Assembly: GCA_016875915.1 (NCBI GenBank) | Contig: VGOM01000013.1 | Location: 1 to 52,664, forward strand | From: Chloroflexota bacterium | GTDB lineage: Bacteria > Chloroflexota > Dehalococcoidia > UBA2247 > RBG-13-53-26 | DNA length: 52,664 nt | Reading direction: 5' to 3' | Part shown: positions 7,897-16,007 of the stretch, in pieces | Numbering within the stretch: the first letter of the stretch is position 1 | Layout of the letters: the number at the start of each line of letters is the position of its first letter | Notes under the pieces: model-generated | The model's input: the letters and a program-made list of their open reading frames with translations, nothing else | Database searches by the model: none | What the model was told of the DNA's origin: nothing | Program-made: the position numbers and the translations under genes

Positions 7897-7965
7897 AAGC
7901 CTACCTACTTGTCGTAGACAGGCTTGCTCTGAAAGGGGGGTGACCTCTCATAAGCAAGCCCAGTA
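7897..7965. terminator. Structured intergenic region with two competing hairpins
   Basis: Hairpin A, at 7897-7924, is AAGCCT-ac-CTAC-ttgtc-GTAG-ac-AGGCTT. Hairpin B pairs GGCTTGCT (about 7921-7928) with AGCAAGCC near 7953-7960. Both use the AGGCTT segment, so they exclude each other. The region lies between convergent operons, so shared bidirectional termination is the simplest role. Confidence 0.4.
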
Positions 7966-8011
7966 TAGCGGGGCAGACTTAGGCTGAGATTAGGGAAGCC
8001 TTAGAGGGCGA

Positions 8012-9391
8012 TTAGAGTTTCAACCAGACGGTGAAGGTGCTGCCCTTCCCCGGCTCGCTCGTCACAGTGACCCTGCCACCGTGACGCTCGACAATCCCTT
8101 TGACGATGGCCAAACCCAGGCCGGTGCCGCCGCTGGACTTCGAGCGGGCCTTGTCCACCCGGTAGAAGCGGTCAAATATGTGAGGAAGGTCCTGGGGTGA
8201 GATGCCGATACCGGTGTCACCTACCGCGAGGCAAGCCCACTCGCCATTCCTGAACAACGACAGGGTTATGGTGCCTCCATCGGGGGTGTACTTGATGGCG
8301 TTGTCCACCAGGTTGCTCAGTACCTGCTCCAGTTTGTCGGCATTTCCCTTGACCCACAAGTCCTCCTGGCGTCCGACGACGATCTGCCGGTTGCCGGCAA
8401 GCTGCCGCGCCCTCCTCTGAGCGTCAAGGAGCATCTCTCGCAGTGCGACGGCATCCTCGCGTTCCGGCTGCCCCGAATCAAGCTCTGCGAGGACGAGGAG
8501 GTCACCGACCACCTTGGACATCCTTGTTGTCTCGGCCTCAAGGGCTCTCAGTGACTCCCGTCGGTCTTCCTCGCTGAGGTTGCGTCTGAGCAGATCCAGG
8601 TTACCCCGCATCACGGTCAGAGGTCCCCTCAGCTCATGTGAGGCGTCAGCCACGAAGCTCTTCTGGGCCTTCAATGCATTGTCCAATCGCTCGATCATGC
8701 GGTCGAACGTGGTGGCCAGTTGCCCGATCTCATCACGCGGACCACGGTAACTGACCCTGCGGCTAAGATCAGAGCTGGCCTCGATGCTCTGCGCCGTAGC
8801 CGTGACGCGCCTCACCGGAGACAGTGCCCGGCGGATCAGCAGTGCCCCCGATATCAGTGCCAGGGTGAGAATGACCAGGATGCTGACCAGAAGGAAGAAG
8901 CCGGCCCGGCCCAGGGCGTTGGTGGTGGCCGCCAGGGACTGCGCCACCTCCAGGAAGTGGGTCTGGCCGCCGACTTCCAGCACTGACACCTTGGCGTATA
9001 GGCCGGCGTCGTCATTACTGGTGAACGTGGCGAACGCCGCTCCACCTCTCAGCGCCTCGTCCAATACCTCCTGGTTGACCGGCAGTTCGCCATCGCCCAG
9101 ACTCTCTGACTTGACCACGACATTGCCGTCACCGTCCATCAACTGGTAGAAATCGATGTCGGCCGAGGAGGGGAGCGCTAACTGAACAACAGCATAGTCG
9201 ATGGGTCGGAACTCCTCACTGGCCAGCGGGGCCAGGGCATCCAGCGCCCGGGCTGAGTATACCCTCAGGTTGCTGGCCACCTCGGAGGTCAGCCAGCGTC
9301 CCAGGGCGACGTAGAAGAATGCCCCCGAGACGATGAGAATGATGCACAGAATCAGGGCAAACCACAGGGTCAGCCGCCAGCGAATGGACAT
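8012..9391 (-). CDS. Sensor histidine kinase, HAMP-containing, membrane-bound
   Basis: 459 residues: TM1 at about 8-30, an extracytoplasmic sensor region of about 130 residues, TM2 at about 163-187, a HAMP domain (191-240), a dimerisation domain with FVADASHELRGPL (phospho-acceptor His252), then N box NLVDNAIKYTP, G1 DTGIGI, F box FDRFYR and G2 GGTGLGLAI. All catalytic motifs are present, so it should be active. It lies 4 nt after its response regulator on the same strand. The stimulus is unknown; the sensor region resembles the short alpha/beta sensors of ArlS/BaeS-like kinases. Confidence 0.92.
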   Translation of the reverse strand: MSIRWRLTLWFALILCIILIVSGAFFYVALGRWLTSEVASNLRVYSARALDALAPLASEEFRPIDYAVVQLALPSSADIDFYQLMDGDGNVVVKSESLGDGELPVNQEVLDEALRGGAAFATFTSNDDAGLYAKVSVLEVGGQTHFLEVAQSLAATTNALGRAGFFLLVSILVILTLALISGALLIRRALSPVRRVTATAQSIEASSDLSRRVSYRGPRDEIGQLATTFDRMIERLDNALKAQKSFVADASHELRGPLTVMRGNLDLLRRNLSEEDRRESLRALEAETTRMSKVVGDLLVLAELDSGQPEREDAVALREMLLDAQRRARQLAGNRQIVVGRQEDLWVKGNADKLEQVLSNLVDNAIKYTPDGGTITLSLFRNGEWACLAVGDTGIGISPQDLPHIFDRFYRVDKARSKSSGGTGLGLAIVKGIVERHGGRVTVTSEPGKGSTFTVWLKL

Positions 9392-9395
9392 GAGG

Positions 9396-10061
9396 CTATT
9401 CCTTCAGCACGTAGCCGACTCCGCGAACGGTGTGGATCAGCCGGGGCTGGCCTGCCGCCTCAAGCTTGGAGCGCAGGTAGCGCATGTAGACCTCGATGAC
9501 GTTGGACTCGCCCCCGAAGTCATATCCCCACACCTTCTCGTAGATCATGTCCCTCTTGAGCACCTGCCGGGGGTGACGCAGGAAGAGTTCCAGCAGATTG
9601 AACTCCTGTGCGGTGAGCTCTATGGCGTCGTTGCCGCGCATCACTTCTCTGGTGACGGTGTTCAGCGACAGGTCTAGGAACCGCAGAACCTCGCCTTCGA
9701 CGGGTTGGCTGCGCCTGAGCAGGGACCGCATCCTGGCCAGCAGTTCGTCGAAGGCGAAAGGCTTGACCAGGTAGTCGTCCGCACCGCTGTCCAGTCCCGC
9801 TACCCTGTCGGCCACGGTCCCCTTGGCGGTAAGCATCAGGATGGGGATGGCGCTGGCCTTGCGCAGCCGCTTGGCCACCTCGATGCCGTCTATACCGGGC
9901 ATCATCACGTCCAGTATGACCAAGTCCGGCTCCCGCTCGCGGATCTTGGCTAGGGCTTCGGCGCCGTCGCCGGCCGTATCCACGGTGTATCCCTCGAATG
10001 TCAGACCGCGCTTGAGGAAGCTGACGATCTCCGGGTCATCATCCACAACCAGAATGCGCAT
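9396..10061 (-). CDS. OmpR/PhoB-family response regulator
   Basis: 221 residues: a receiver domain with the acidic pair DDD (7-9), phospho-acceptor Asp51 (VILDVMMPG) and the conserved Lys in YLVKPF, then a winged-helix DNA-binding domain with [20 protein letters not shown] and [10 protein letters not shown], ending RGVGYVLKE. First gene of the two-component operon, with a promoter at 10107-10135. The partner kinase follows immediately. Confidence 0.94.
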   Translation of the reverse strand: MRILVVDDDPEIVSFLKRGLTFEGYTVDTAGDGAEALAKIREREPDLVILDVMMPGIDGIEVAKRLRKASAIPILMLTAKGTVADRVAGLDSGADDYLVKPFAFDELLARMRSLLRRSQPVEGEVLRFLDLSLNTVTREVMRGNDAIELTAQEFNLLELFLRHPRQVLKRDMIYEKVWGYDFGGESNVIEVYMRYLRSKLEAAGQPRLIHTVRGVGYVLKE

Positions 10062-10106
10062 AGCGTGATCGCCCCCGATTCTCCCTGCGCCGTGCTACCC
10101 TGGCAA

Positions 10107-10135
10107 ATGATAGCGCCCGGCATCCCTCAGGTCAA
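10107..10135 (-). promoter_or_regulatory. Promoter of the two-component operon
   Basis: On the minus strand TTGACC (10130-10135), a 17-nt spacer and TATCAT (10107-10112), about 46 nt upstream of the response regulator ATG. Confidence 0.6.
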
Positions 10136-10276
10136 ACGAAGGAATCCTCTGTGACGGGAAGACGATATGTTTGAGATGGCTCGGTTGTGCTGCAGCCAGT
10201 GTTCCGGGGTCCGCTGCGGGCCGATGCAGAGCCCGCCTGCATCTTCGAGGGGCACAGTCTCAGCTGACGCTTGATT

Positions 10277-10675
10277 TCAGCCCTGCTCAGCGAATTCCAG
10301 GGCCACCGAATTCATACAGTACCGCCGTCCGCTCGGCGGCGGGCCGTCGTCGAAGACATGGCCCAAATGGGCGTCGCACCGCACGCAAGTGACCTCAGTC
10401 CGGGTCATGCCGTGCGATCTGTCCTCAGACTCCGCCACGCTTCCATCGGAGATCGGCGACCCGAAGCTGGGCCAGCCCGTTCCGGAGTCGAACATGGCTT
10501 CCGATCTGAACAGAGGGTTGCCACAGCAGACGCACTTGTATACGCCCCTGAGTCCGGGCTTCTGCCTCTTCCCCGAGAAGGGACGTTCTGTGCCTTTCAT
10601 TCGGGTCACCTGGTACTGATCCGGCGTGAGGATGCGCTGCCACGCATCATGACTTCGCTTCACGTTGTCTGACAT
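10277..10675 (-). CDS. Peptide-methionine (R)-S-oxide reductase MsrB
   Basis: 132 residues. Zinc ligands are CVCCGNPLF and CVRCDAHLGHVF (two CxxC pairs). Substrate-binding GTGWPSF and catalytic RYCMNSVALEF follow, with Cys rather than selenocysteine at the active site. It reduces methionine-R-sulfoxide in proteins. The start MSDNVKRSHDAW is chosen because homology begins there; a longer open frame upstream looks non-coding. Convergent gene pairs are absent on either side; it stands alone. Confidence 0.93.
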   Translation of the reverse strand: MSDNVKRSHDAWQRILTPDQYQVTRMKGTERPFSGKRQKPGLRGVYKCVCCGNPLFRSEAMFDSGTGWPSFGSPISDGSVAESEDRSHGMTRTEVTCVRCDAHLGHVFDDGPPPSGRRYCMNSVALEFAEQG

Positions 10676-10860
10676 GGCACTCGACTCTATCTGGCCCCGG
10701 CGCGATCGGCGCTCATCACCCGTGGCCGCGAGATTCGCGATCAGGACAACCCTATTCTGATCTGCTGCGGGGTAGATGCATGTGATCAATGTCTCGATGC
10801 CGATGCAATCAAGATCGGCACCGGATCAACCGTGGTGCTGAAGCGGGAGGCAAGGTCCGT

Positions 10861-10891
10861 TTGCATGTGCGAGAAGGGATTGGGCTATAAT
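10861..10891 (+). promoter_or_regulatory. Promoter of the 2-oxoacid:ferredoxin oxidoreductase operon
   Basis: TTGCAT (10861-10866), a 19-nt spacer and TATAAT (10886-10891), about 60 nt before the GTG start of the gamma subunit. The -10 is perfect but the spacing is long. Confidence 0.45.
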
Positions 10892-10951
10892 CATGCCATC
10901 GCGGTGGCCAAGGTATGCCGGCTGCGTGGTTCTTGATTCGGGTGTATTGAG

Positions 10952-11548
10952 GTGTCGGCGGACTACTTCTCGGATTCCCGACCGTACGAGGTGAGGTGGC
11001 ATGGCAGGGGTGGCCAGGGGGCCGTCACTGCCGCCAGGACCCTGGCGCAGGCGGCCCACCTCGGAGGCCTCGGGGGAGCCACGGCGTCACCCTCATTCGG
11101 CGCCGAGCGGCGGGGGGCGCCCGTCAGCGCTTCGACGCGGATCTCCCCTGAGCCCATTATGGTGGTATCTCAGATCGAGTCGCCGGACATGGTGGTGGTT
11201 CTGGATCAAACTCTCCTCAAGGATGACGAGGTCATCGGCGGACTGGGCAGTGGCGGCTGGCTGGTGGTGAATACCGCCCGGCCCCCCGACCGGCTGGGAG
11301 TCATCGGGGACTTCAGTGTAGCCACTGCGGATGCCACAGCGATATGCCGGGAGCTGGGGGTGATGGTGGGTGGGCTGATCGTGGTCAATACAGCCATGCT
11401 GGGCGCTGTGGCCCGGGTCTCCGAGTTGGTGGCACTGGCGAACATCGAAGAGGTCATAAGGAGGAGATTCTCCAACCGGTCTGCCGAGTTGAATCTGGCT
11501 GCGATCGAGAAGACCTACAGGACAACGCTGATCGAGAGGAGGCCATAG
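10952..11548 (+). CDS. 2-oxoacid:ferredoxin oxidoreductase, gamma subunit
   Basis: 198 residues with the signature YEVRWHGRGGQGAVTAARTLAQAA (seen at residues 12-35) and SFGAERRGAPV, typical of the gamma domain of pyruvate/2-oxoisovalerate:ferredoxin oxidoreductases. It forms the complex with the delta, alpha and beta subunits encoded immediately downstream in the order gamma-delta-alpha-beta. Start GTG 10952 is preceded by a weak GAGG. The enzyme splits a 2-oxoacid with CoA into acyl-CoA, CO2 and reduced ferredoxin, or runs in reverse. Confidence 0.88.
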   Translation: MSADYFSDSRPYEVRWHGRGGQGAVTAARTLAQAAHLGGLGGATASPSFGAERRGAPVSASTRISPEPIMVVSQIESPDMVVVLDQTLLKDDEVIGGLGSGGWLVVNTARPPDRLGVIGDFSVATADATAICRELGVMVGGLIVVNTAMLGAVARVSELVALANIEEVIRRRFSNRSAELNLAAIEKTYRTTLIERRP

Positions 11549-11557
11549 TCGGGGGCA

Positions 11558-11854
11558 GTGGGAACGCGGGAATGCGGGCACATCTGCGGCGAATCGTCGC
11601 CCGGCATCGGCGAAGCAGGGAAGACTGGGGAGTGGCGCGACTCCCGGCCGGTCATCGATGAAGCCAAGTGCACTCCGGTCCGGAGGAACAAGCCTGCCTG
11701 CTTTCTGTGCTGGCTGTACTGCCCGGACGCGGTGGTCAGCAAGACCGTACCCGTCCGCATAGACATGGAATACTGCAAAGGCTGCGGGATATGCGCCGAG
11801 GTTTGCCCGGTTCATGCCATAGCCATGGTAGAGGAAGACAACTCCAGGTCGTGA
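11558..11854 (+). CDS. 2-oxoacid:ferredoxin oxidoreductase, delta (ferredoxin) subunit with a spread first cluster motif
   Basis: 98 residues. The second cluster motif is regular: CKGCGICAEVCP. The first normally reads KCxxCxxCWxYCP, but here seven extra residues sit between the first and second Cys (KCTP-VRRNKPA-CFLCWLYCPD). The remaining ligands look intact. The protein carries electrons from the TPP site to free ferredoxin. It starts at GTG 11558, 9 nt after the gamma gene stop, with little room for a ribosome binding site other than the GAGAGGAGG within the end of gamma. Confidence 0.85.
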   Translation: MGTRECGHICGESSPGIGEAGKTGEWRDSRPVIDEAKCTPVRRNKPACFLCWLYCPDAVVSKTVPVRIDMEYCKGCGICAEVCPVHAIAMVEEDNSRS

Positions 11855-11873
11855 AGAAGGACGATTCGCCGAC

Positions 11874-13100
11874 ATGAAGGCAAACAGCAAGAAACAAGAT
11901 GCGTCCCAGATGCTGGACGGCAATCGTGCGGCAGCTCTGGGGGCGAAGCTGTGCCGTGTCCAGGTGGTGGCTGCCTACCCCATCACGCCCCAGACGCCAG
12001 TGACGGAGGCCCTGTCCGAGATCGTGGAGAGAGGTGAACTGCAGGCTCAATACGTCACGGTGGAGAGCGAGCACAGCGCCATGGCGGTCTGTAGCTCAGC
12101 CTCGCTGGTGGGAGCGCGGACATTCACCGCCACCAGCTCGCACGGGCTGGCCTACATGCATGAAATGCTGCACTGGGTGGCCGGGACGCGACTGCCGGTT
12201 GTCCTTGCCTGCGTCAACCGCGCCATAGGGGCACCGTGGAATGTGCTGAATGATCTGCAGGACTCCATGTCGCAGCGCGACACGGGCTGGATACAGATGT
12301 ACGCCCGGAACAACCAGGAAATCCTGGACCAGATCATCCAGGCCTACCGGATCGCAGAGAAGGCGTACCTGCCGGTCATGGTCTGTTACGATGGCTACAC
12401 ACTTTCCCACACCGACATGCCGGTGGACGTCCCCTCGCAGGACGCTGTCGATGGCTTTCTGCCGCCGTACAAGGCGCACACAATTCTGGACCCCACCAAT
12501 CCCAAGAACTACAACTTGGTCACCCTGGCCAACCCCAGACTGAATGCCGAAGGCGTGCTCTGCCATGGGTATATGGAGATCAGGTATCTCCTTCAGGAAG
12601 CCCTGGAGAAGTCGAAGGAGGCTATTGCCAGCGTTGGCCGGGAATTCGGGGACCTCTTCGGCCGCAGCTATGCCAGCCTGCTCTGGGAAGACATGATGGA
12701 GGGCGCTGAGATCGCCATTGTGGCCACAGGTGGACTGGCCATGGAAGCCATAGTTGCGGCAGAAATGCTGAGGAGGGATGGAATCAGAGCGGGCGTCATT
12801 GGCCTGAGGGTGTTCAGGCCGTTCCCCAGGGCGGATGTCCTCAGGGCGCTTCAGGGGTGCCGGTTGGCTGTGGTCTTCGATAGGAGCATCAGCTACGGCA
12901 ATGAGGGGACCGCGTGCAGTGAGACAAAGGCCGCCCTGTACGGAACTGGCACAAACATGAGAGTGCACGGGTTCATAGTTGGTTTGGGTGGCCGGGATGT
13001 CAAGGCCCGGGAGTTGGCCGGTGCGGTCAAGAGGACTCTGTCTTTGACTGACAGGGGCGCCCTCAACAGCGAATCCCCCGAATGGGTTTGTGAGATCTGA
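11874..13100 (+). CDS. 2-oxoacid:ferredoxin oxidoreductase, alpha subunit
   Basis: 408 residues. The N-terminal pyrimidine-binding domain has GNRAAALGAKLCRVQVVAAYPITPQTP (seen in residues 16-43) and VESEHSAMAV, and the EATTATSSHGLAY-like region reads FTATSSHGLAYM. The C-terminal domain carries RVFRPFPRADVLRAL and YGNEGTACSE. Closest in layout to pyruvate:ferredoxin oxidoreductase alpha subunits of four-subunit enzymes. Exact 2-oxoacid (pyruvate, branched-chain or aryl) is not settled by sequence inspection. Confidence 0.88.
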   Translation: MKANSKKQDASQMLDGNRAAALGAKLCRVQVVAAYPITPQTPVTEALSEIVERGELQAQYVTVESEHSAMAVCSSASLVGARTFTATSSHGLAYMHEMLHWVAGTRLPVVLACVNRAIGAPWNVLNDLQDSMSQRDTGWIQMYARNNQEILDQIIQAYRIAEKAYLPVMVCYDGYTLSHTDMPVDVPSQDAVDGFLPPYKAHTILDPTNPKNYNLVTLANPRLNAEGVLCHGYMEIRYLLQEALEKSKEAIASVGREFGDLFGRSYASLLWEDMMEGAEIAIVATGGLAMEAIVAAEMLRRDGIRAGVIGLRVFRPFPRADVLRALQGCRLAVVFDRSISYGNEGTACSETKAALYGTGTNMRVHGFIVGLGGRDVKARELAGAVKRTLSLTDRGALNSESPEWVCEI

Positions 13101-13110
13101 GGAGCTGGTG

Positions 13111-14013
13111 GTGTCGCGGGTCAATGCGGTCAACCTCACAGACAAGGAGTACCTCCTGCCGGGCAACAGGCTCTGCCCCGGCTGCGCCGTGTCCCTGGCC
13201 TACCGTCACATCCTCAAAGCCTTGGAGGGGCAGGCCGTGGTTACCGTGCCGGCCAGCTGCCTCACTGTGCTGCACGGCATGTATCCCGTGACCTCCGTCA
13301 CCGTTCCCTGCGTGAACACGCCTTTTGCCTCCACGGCGGCTTCCGCCGCCGGACTGTCGGCGGGGTTGAAGGCACTCGGGAGGACGGACCTAACGGTGGT
13401 GGCCATCGCCGGCGATGGCGGAACGCATGACATCGGCATCCAGGCGCTGAGCGGGGCCGCCGAGAGGCAGGACGACTTCGTCTACATCTGCTATGACAAC
13501 GAAGGGTACATGAACACGGGCAACCAGCGCTCCGGGTCGTCCCCTCTTGGCACCATCTCCGGCACAACGCCCGTTCTGGGCAAGCAGCAGCACCAGAAGG
13601 ATGTCGTGGCCATCATGGAGGCACACCGCCTCCCGTACGTAGCCACCGCCAGCGCCTCCTACCCCTTGGACCTCTATGACAAGGTGAGGAAGGCCAGGTC
13701 CATGAAGGGTCTGCGCTTCATTCATGTTTACACACCATGCCCGCCGGGATGGGGCTTTCCTTTCATGGATACCATCGGAATAGGCGAGATGGCCGTGCAG
13801 ACCGGCTGGAATGTCCTCTATGAGGTCGAAGAGGGGGCCTTTCGGCTGAGCCCGGCCAGTCAGTCTGTGGCTGAGAAGGGCGGTCTCAGGCCGGTGAGGG
13901 AACTAGTGGCATTGCAGGGCAGGTTTGCCAACCTCACCGAGGACAAGATCCAGGCGCTACAGGACTGGGTCACCGGGCGCTGGCAGCGGTATTTGGCGCG
14001 GACAGGCTCGTAG
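13111..14013 (+). CDS. 2-oxoacid:ferredoxin oxidoreductase, beta (TPP-binding) subunit
   Basis: About 300 residues. It has the CPGC motif at the N-terminus (GNRLCPGCAVSLAYRHIL) for a 4Fe-4S cluster and the TPP motif IAGDGGTHDIGIQALSGAA followed by DNEGYMNTGNQRS. I choose GTG 13111 because AGGAG lies 6 nt before it and overlaps the alpha stop. In-frame GTGs at 13090 and 13108 are alternatives. It completes the operon; no terminator is obvious before the tRNA-Thr gene on the other strand. Confidence 0.87.
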   Translation: MSRVNAVNLTDKEYLLPGNRLCPGCAVSLAYRHILKALEGQAVVTVPASCLTVLHGMYPVTSVTVPCVNTPFASTAASAAGLSAGLKALGRTDLTVVAIAGDGGTHDIGIQALSGAAERQDDFVYICYDNEGYMNTGNQRSGSSPLGTISGTTPVLGKQQHQKDVVAIMEAHRLPYVATASASYPLDLYDKVRKARSMKGLRFIHVYTPCPPGWGFPFMDTIGIGEMAVQTGWNVLYEVEEGAFRLSPASQSVAEKGGLRPVRELVALQGRFANLTEDKIQALQDWVTGRWQRYLARTGS

Positions 14014-14035
14014 GGATCCCGGGCGGACACCGGAA

Positions 14036-14107
14036 AGCCAGCGAAGGGAATCGAACCCCCGACCCGCGGTTTACGAAACCGCTGCTCTACCGCTGAGCTA
14101 CGCTGGC
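14036..14107 (-). tRNA. tRNA-Thr (CGT)
   Basis: A 72-nt cloverleaf. Acceptor GCCAGCG pairs with CGCTGGC. The anticodon stem GCGGT/ACCGC encloses TTCGTAA, giving anticodon CGT. The T loop is GGTTCGATTCC. CCA is not encoded. A TATAAT box lies 13 nt upstream on the minus strand (14120-14125). Confidence 0.95.
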
Positions 14108-14158
14108 TTGTCGGCAGACATTATACCAGCGCCGACTACCTGCGGCCAGCCGTGATGG

Positions 14159-14164
14159 TATAAT
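14159..14164 (+). promoter_or_regulatory. -10 element upstream of the enoyl-CoA hydratase-like gene
   Basis: A perfect TATAAT on the plus strand, 102 nt before the ATG at 14266 and back-to-back with the tRNA-Thr promoter. No good -35 is visible. Confidence 0.4.
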
Positions 14165-14265
14165 TGGGCCCGTGTTGCCGGGAGCACTGAGGCCCGCACC
14201 GAATGGATTTGACATAAGGACATGGACAGCTTCGATCAGAAACGGAGTCCAAGGAGGCGCAATCG

Positions 14266-15057
14266 ATGAAATACCAGACCATCAAGCTGGAGCAAGCCGA
14301 TGGCGTGGCAATCATCACCCTGAATGCCCCTGAGAAGCTCAATTCGCTGAGCTGGAAGATGATGCGGGAGATCACCCGGGCATGCGATGAGACGGAGCGC
14401 GGCGGCAAGGCCAGAGTGGTGGTGATCACCGGAGCCGGGCGGGCATTCTGCGCCGGCGCTGATCTGGAGGATCTGCAGAAGACAGTCTCCCTGAAGGCGT
14501 CACAGCGCGAGCCCAACCTGAAGGCCTGGTTCAAGCTGGTCTGGAGGATCAAGAACGTGGGACTGCCCACCATTGCCGCAGTCCACGGAGCGGCCCTCGG
14601 GGGCGGGCTCGCCCTGGCCATTGCCTGCGACATCCGCATTGCCGCAGACGATGCCAAGGTGGGGTCGGTCTTCGTGCAGAGGGGGGCCAGCTCGGCGGAC
14701 ATGGGCATGAGCTGGATCCTGCCCCGGATCGTGGGGGCGGGATGGGCGGCCGAACTGATGTTCACCGGCGATATCATTGATGCTGCCAAGGCCGAGCGCA
14801 TCGGCCTGTTCAACCGCATCGTCCCCCGTGAGCAGCTGATGCCGGCCACCATGGAGTTGGCGACCAAGCTGGCGGCCGGTCCACCGCTGGGCCTGAAGTT
14901 CACCAAGCGGGCATTGAATCGCTCGGTCTGGGAAGGATTGCAGAGCCAGCTGGAATACGAGTCGGCCACACAGACCCTGACCTTCTTCTCCGAGGATTTC
15001 CAGGAGGGGGTGAAATCCTTCTACGAGAAGAGGAAGCCGGTCTTCCGGGGACGCTAG
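14266..15057 (+). CDS. Enoyl-CoA hydratase/isomerase (crotonase) family protein lacking both hydratase glutamates
   Basis: 263 residues with the crotonase core: the oxyanion-hole segments AFCAGADLED and HGAALGGGLALAIACDIRIA. Typical hydratases have Glu in GGGCELA and in the following PE motif. Here those places read GGGLALA and a Gln/Arg-rich QRGASSAD, so classic hydration is unlikely. The Asp in SADMGMSWILP aligns with the isomerase-type Asp of PaaG-like or delta3,delta2-enoyl-CoA isomerases. The ATG follows CAAGGAGGCGCAATCG, a strong ribosome binding site. The uncharacterised gene downstream starts 2 nt after its stop, so the two are co-transcribed. Confidence 0.85.
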   Translation: MKYQTIKLEQADGVAIITLNAPEKLNSLSWKMMREITRACDETERGGKARVVVITGAGRAFCAGADLEDLQKTVSLKASQREPNLKAWFKLVWRIKNVGLPTIAAVHGAALGGGLALAIACDIRIAADDAKVGSVFVQRGASSADMGMSWILPRIVGAGWAAELMFTGDIIDAAKAERIGLFNRIVPREQLMPATMELATKLAAGPPLGLKFTKRALNRSVWEGLQSQLEYESATQTLTFFSEDFQEGVKSFYEKRKPVFRGR

Positions 15058-15059
15058 CA

Positions 15060-15620
15060 GTGACGGAGCGGTCTGACTACAGCGGGGAATTCGATCAAGG
15101 CCTAGGCTTCCGCGACTTCTCCAAGGAGATCCTCATCAAGCTGCTGAGCGTGTATGCCAAGCTGTACCAGACTGTGGATGGCCTCTGGTACACAGCGGTG
15201 AAGGAGAGGTCTGGCAACGAGGAGGCGGTGGCCTGCGACTTCTGGGTGTGGCAGAAACAGACGCCCTACGAGATGGCCCGACTGTGCCGGGCGCTGAAGA
15301 TCGAGCGGGACGGCGTGTCCGGCCTGATGAAGGCGCTGCAGTTCGGCCCGTGGTGCTTCACCCATAAGATGGGCTTCGAGCTCAGAGACAAGAACACCGC
15401 CACTCTCACCATCTCGTACTGTCCCACCCTGGAGGTGATCGAGAAGGAGGGCAACGGCAGGGAGGCGCGCATCTGCGGGCACGTGGACTTCGAGGCCAAG
15501 AAACGACTGGCCAGGTTCTTCCATCCGGAGATGACGGTCAGACCGCTGAAGCTGCCCCCGCGTCAGGACAAAGAGGGGCTCTGCTGCCAGTGGGAGTTCC
15601 AGGTTCCCGCCGCCGGATGA
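15060..15620 (+). CDS. Uncharacterised 186-residue protein (DUF6125-like)
   Basis: A soluble protein without signal peptide. Recognisable are YYxLW-like segments (YQTVDGLWYTAVKE), a central SYCPTLEVIEKEGNGREARIC-type block (about residues 120-140), and a C-terminal GLCCQWEF. These resemble the DUF6125/L-2-amino-thiazoline-4-carboxylate hydrolase-like family as I recall it, but I cannot confirm this. Five Cys are present. It starts at GTG 15060 almost abutting the crotonase stop, so a function in the same acyl-CoA pathway is likely by context. Confidence 0.6.
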   Translation: MTERSDYSGEFDQGLGFRDFSKEILIKLLSVYAKLYQTVDGLWYTAVKERSGNEEAVACDFWVWQKQTPYEMARLCRALKIERDGVSGLMKALQFGPWCFTHKMGFELRDKNTATLTISYCPTLEVIEKEGNGREARICGHVDFEAKKRLARFFHPEMTVRPLKLPPRQDKEGLCCQWEFQVPAAG

Positions 15621-15635
15621 TCCGCAGATAGCATA

Positions 15636-15663
15636 CGGGGGCATGGCCGGTGCCATGCCCCCG
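15636..15663. terminator. Bidirectional terminator hairpin
   Basis: Perfect 12-bp stem CGGGGGCATGGC with loop CGGT, between convergent genes ending at 15620 and 15684. There is no long T run. Confidence 0.7.
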
Positions 15664-15683
15664 CTCGGTGACTCGTTGTTGCC

Positions 15684-16007
15684 CTACGCTCCCAGGAAAT
15701 CCTCGTCGTAGGCCATCGAAGTGGGCAGGGCTTTCAGGGTGTGACGGCCGCGCCCCTCTTCAGACTCCTCCATCAGCTCGATGTATTTGATCTGTTCGTA
15801 GGGCAGATACCGCACTGTTGTCTTGCCGTTCTGGCCGTAGGCCTCGACGATAACGTAGGTCTTGCGAGGGCGGAGGCGGGCCAGTTTGAAGGAGGTGCCG
15901 TCCACGCAGTGGACCTCCACCACCGGCGCAGGGATCTTGCGCATCTTGGCGAAATTGACCAGGCCGGCGCGCCAGGCGCGGGAGCCAAAGAAATCGTGAC
16001 TAAACAT
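15684..16007 (-). CDS. Small uncharacterised protein coupled to the HEAT-repeat gene
   Basis: 107 residues, no TM. It contains a beta-rich middle (EVHCVDGTSFKLARLRPRKTYVIVEAYG) that could form a small barrel, and ends in an acidic tail. Its ATG overlaps the stop of the HEAT-repeat gene by 8 nt, so it is translated together with it and may be a partner. I do not recognise a family. Confidence 0.65.
   Translation of the reverse strand: MFSHDFFGSRAWRAGLVNFAKMRKIPAPVVEVHCVDGTSFKLARLRPRKTYVIVEAYGQNGKTTVRYLPYEQIKYIELMEESEEGRGRHTLKALPTSMAYDEDFLGA

Noticed and set aside
10171-10672. Plus-strand open frames overlapping msrB
   Set aside because: They lie opposite the conserved msrB gene and encode no recognisable protein.
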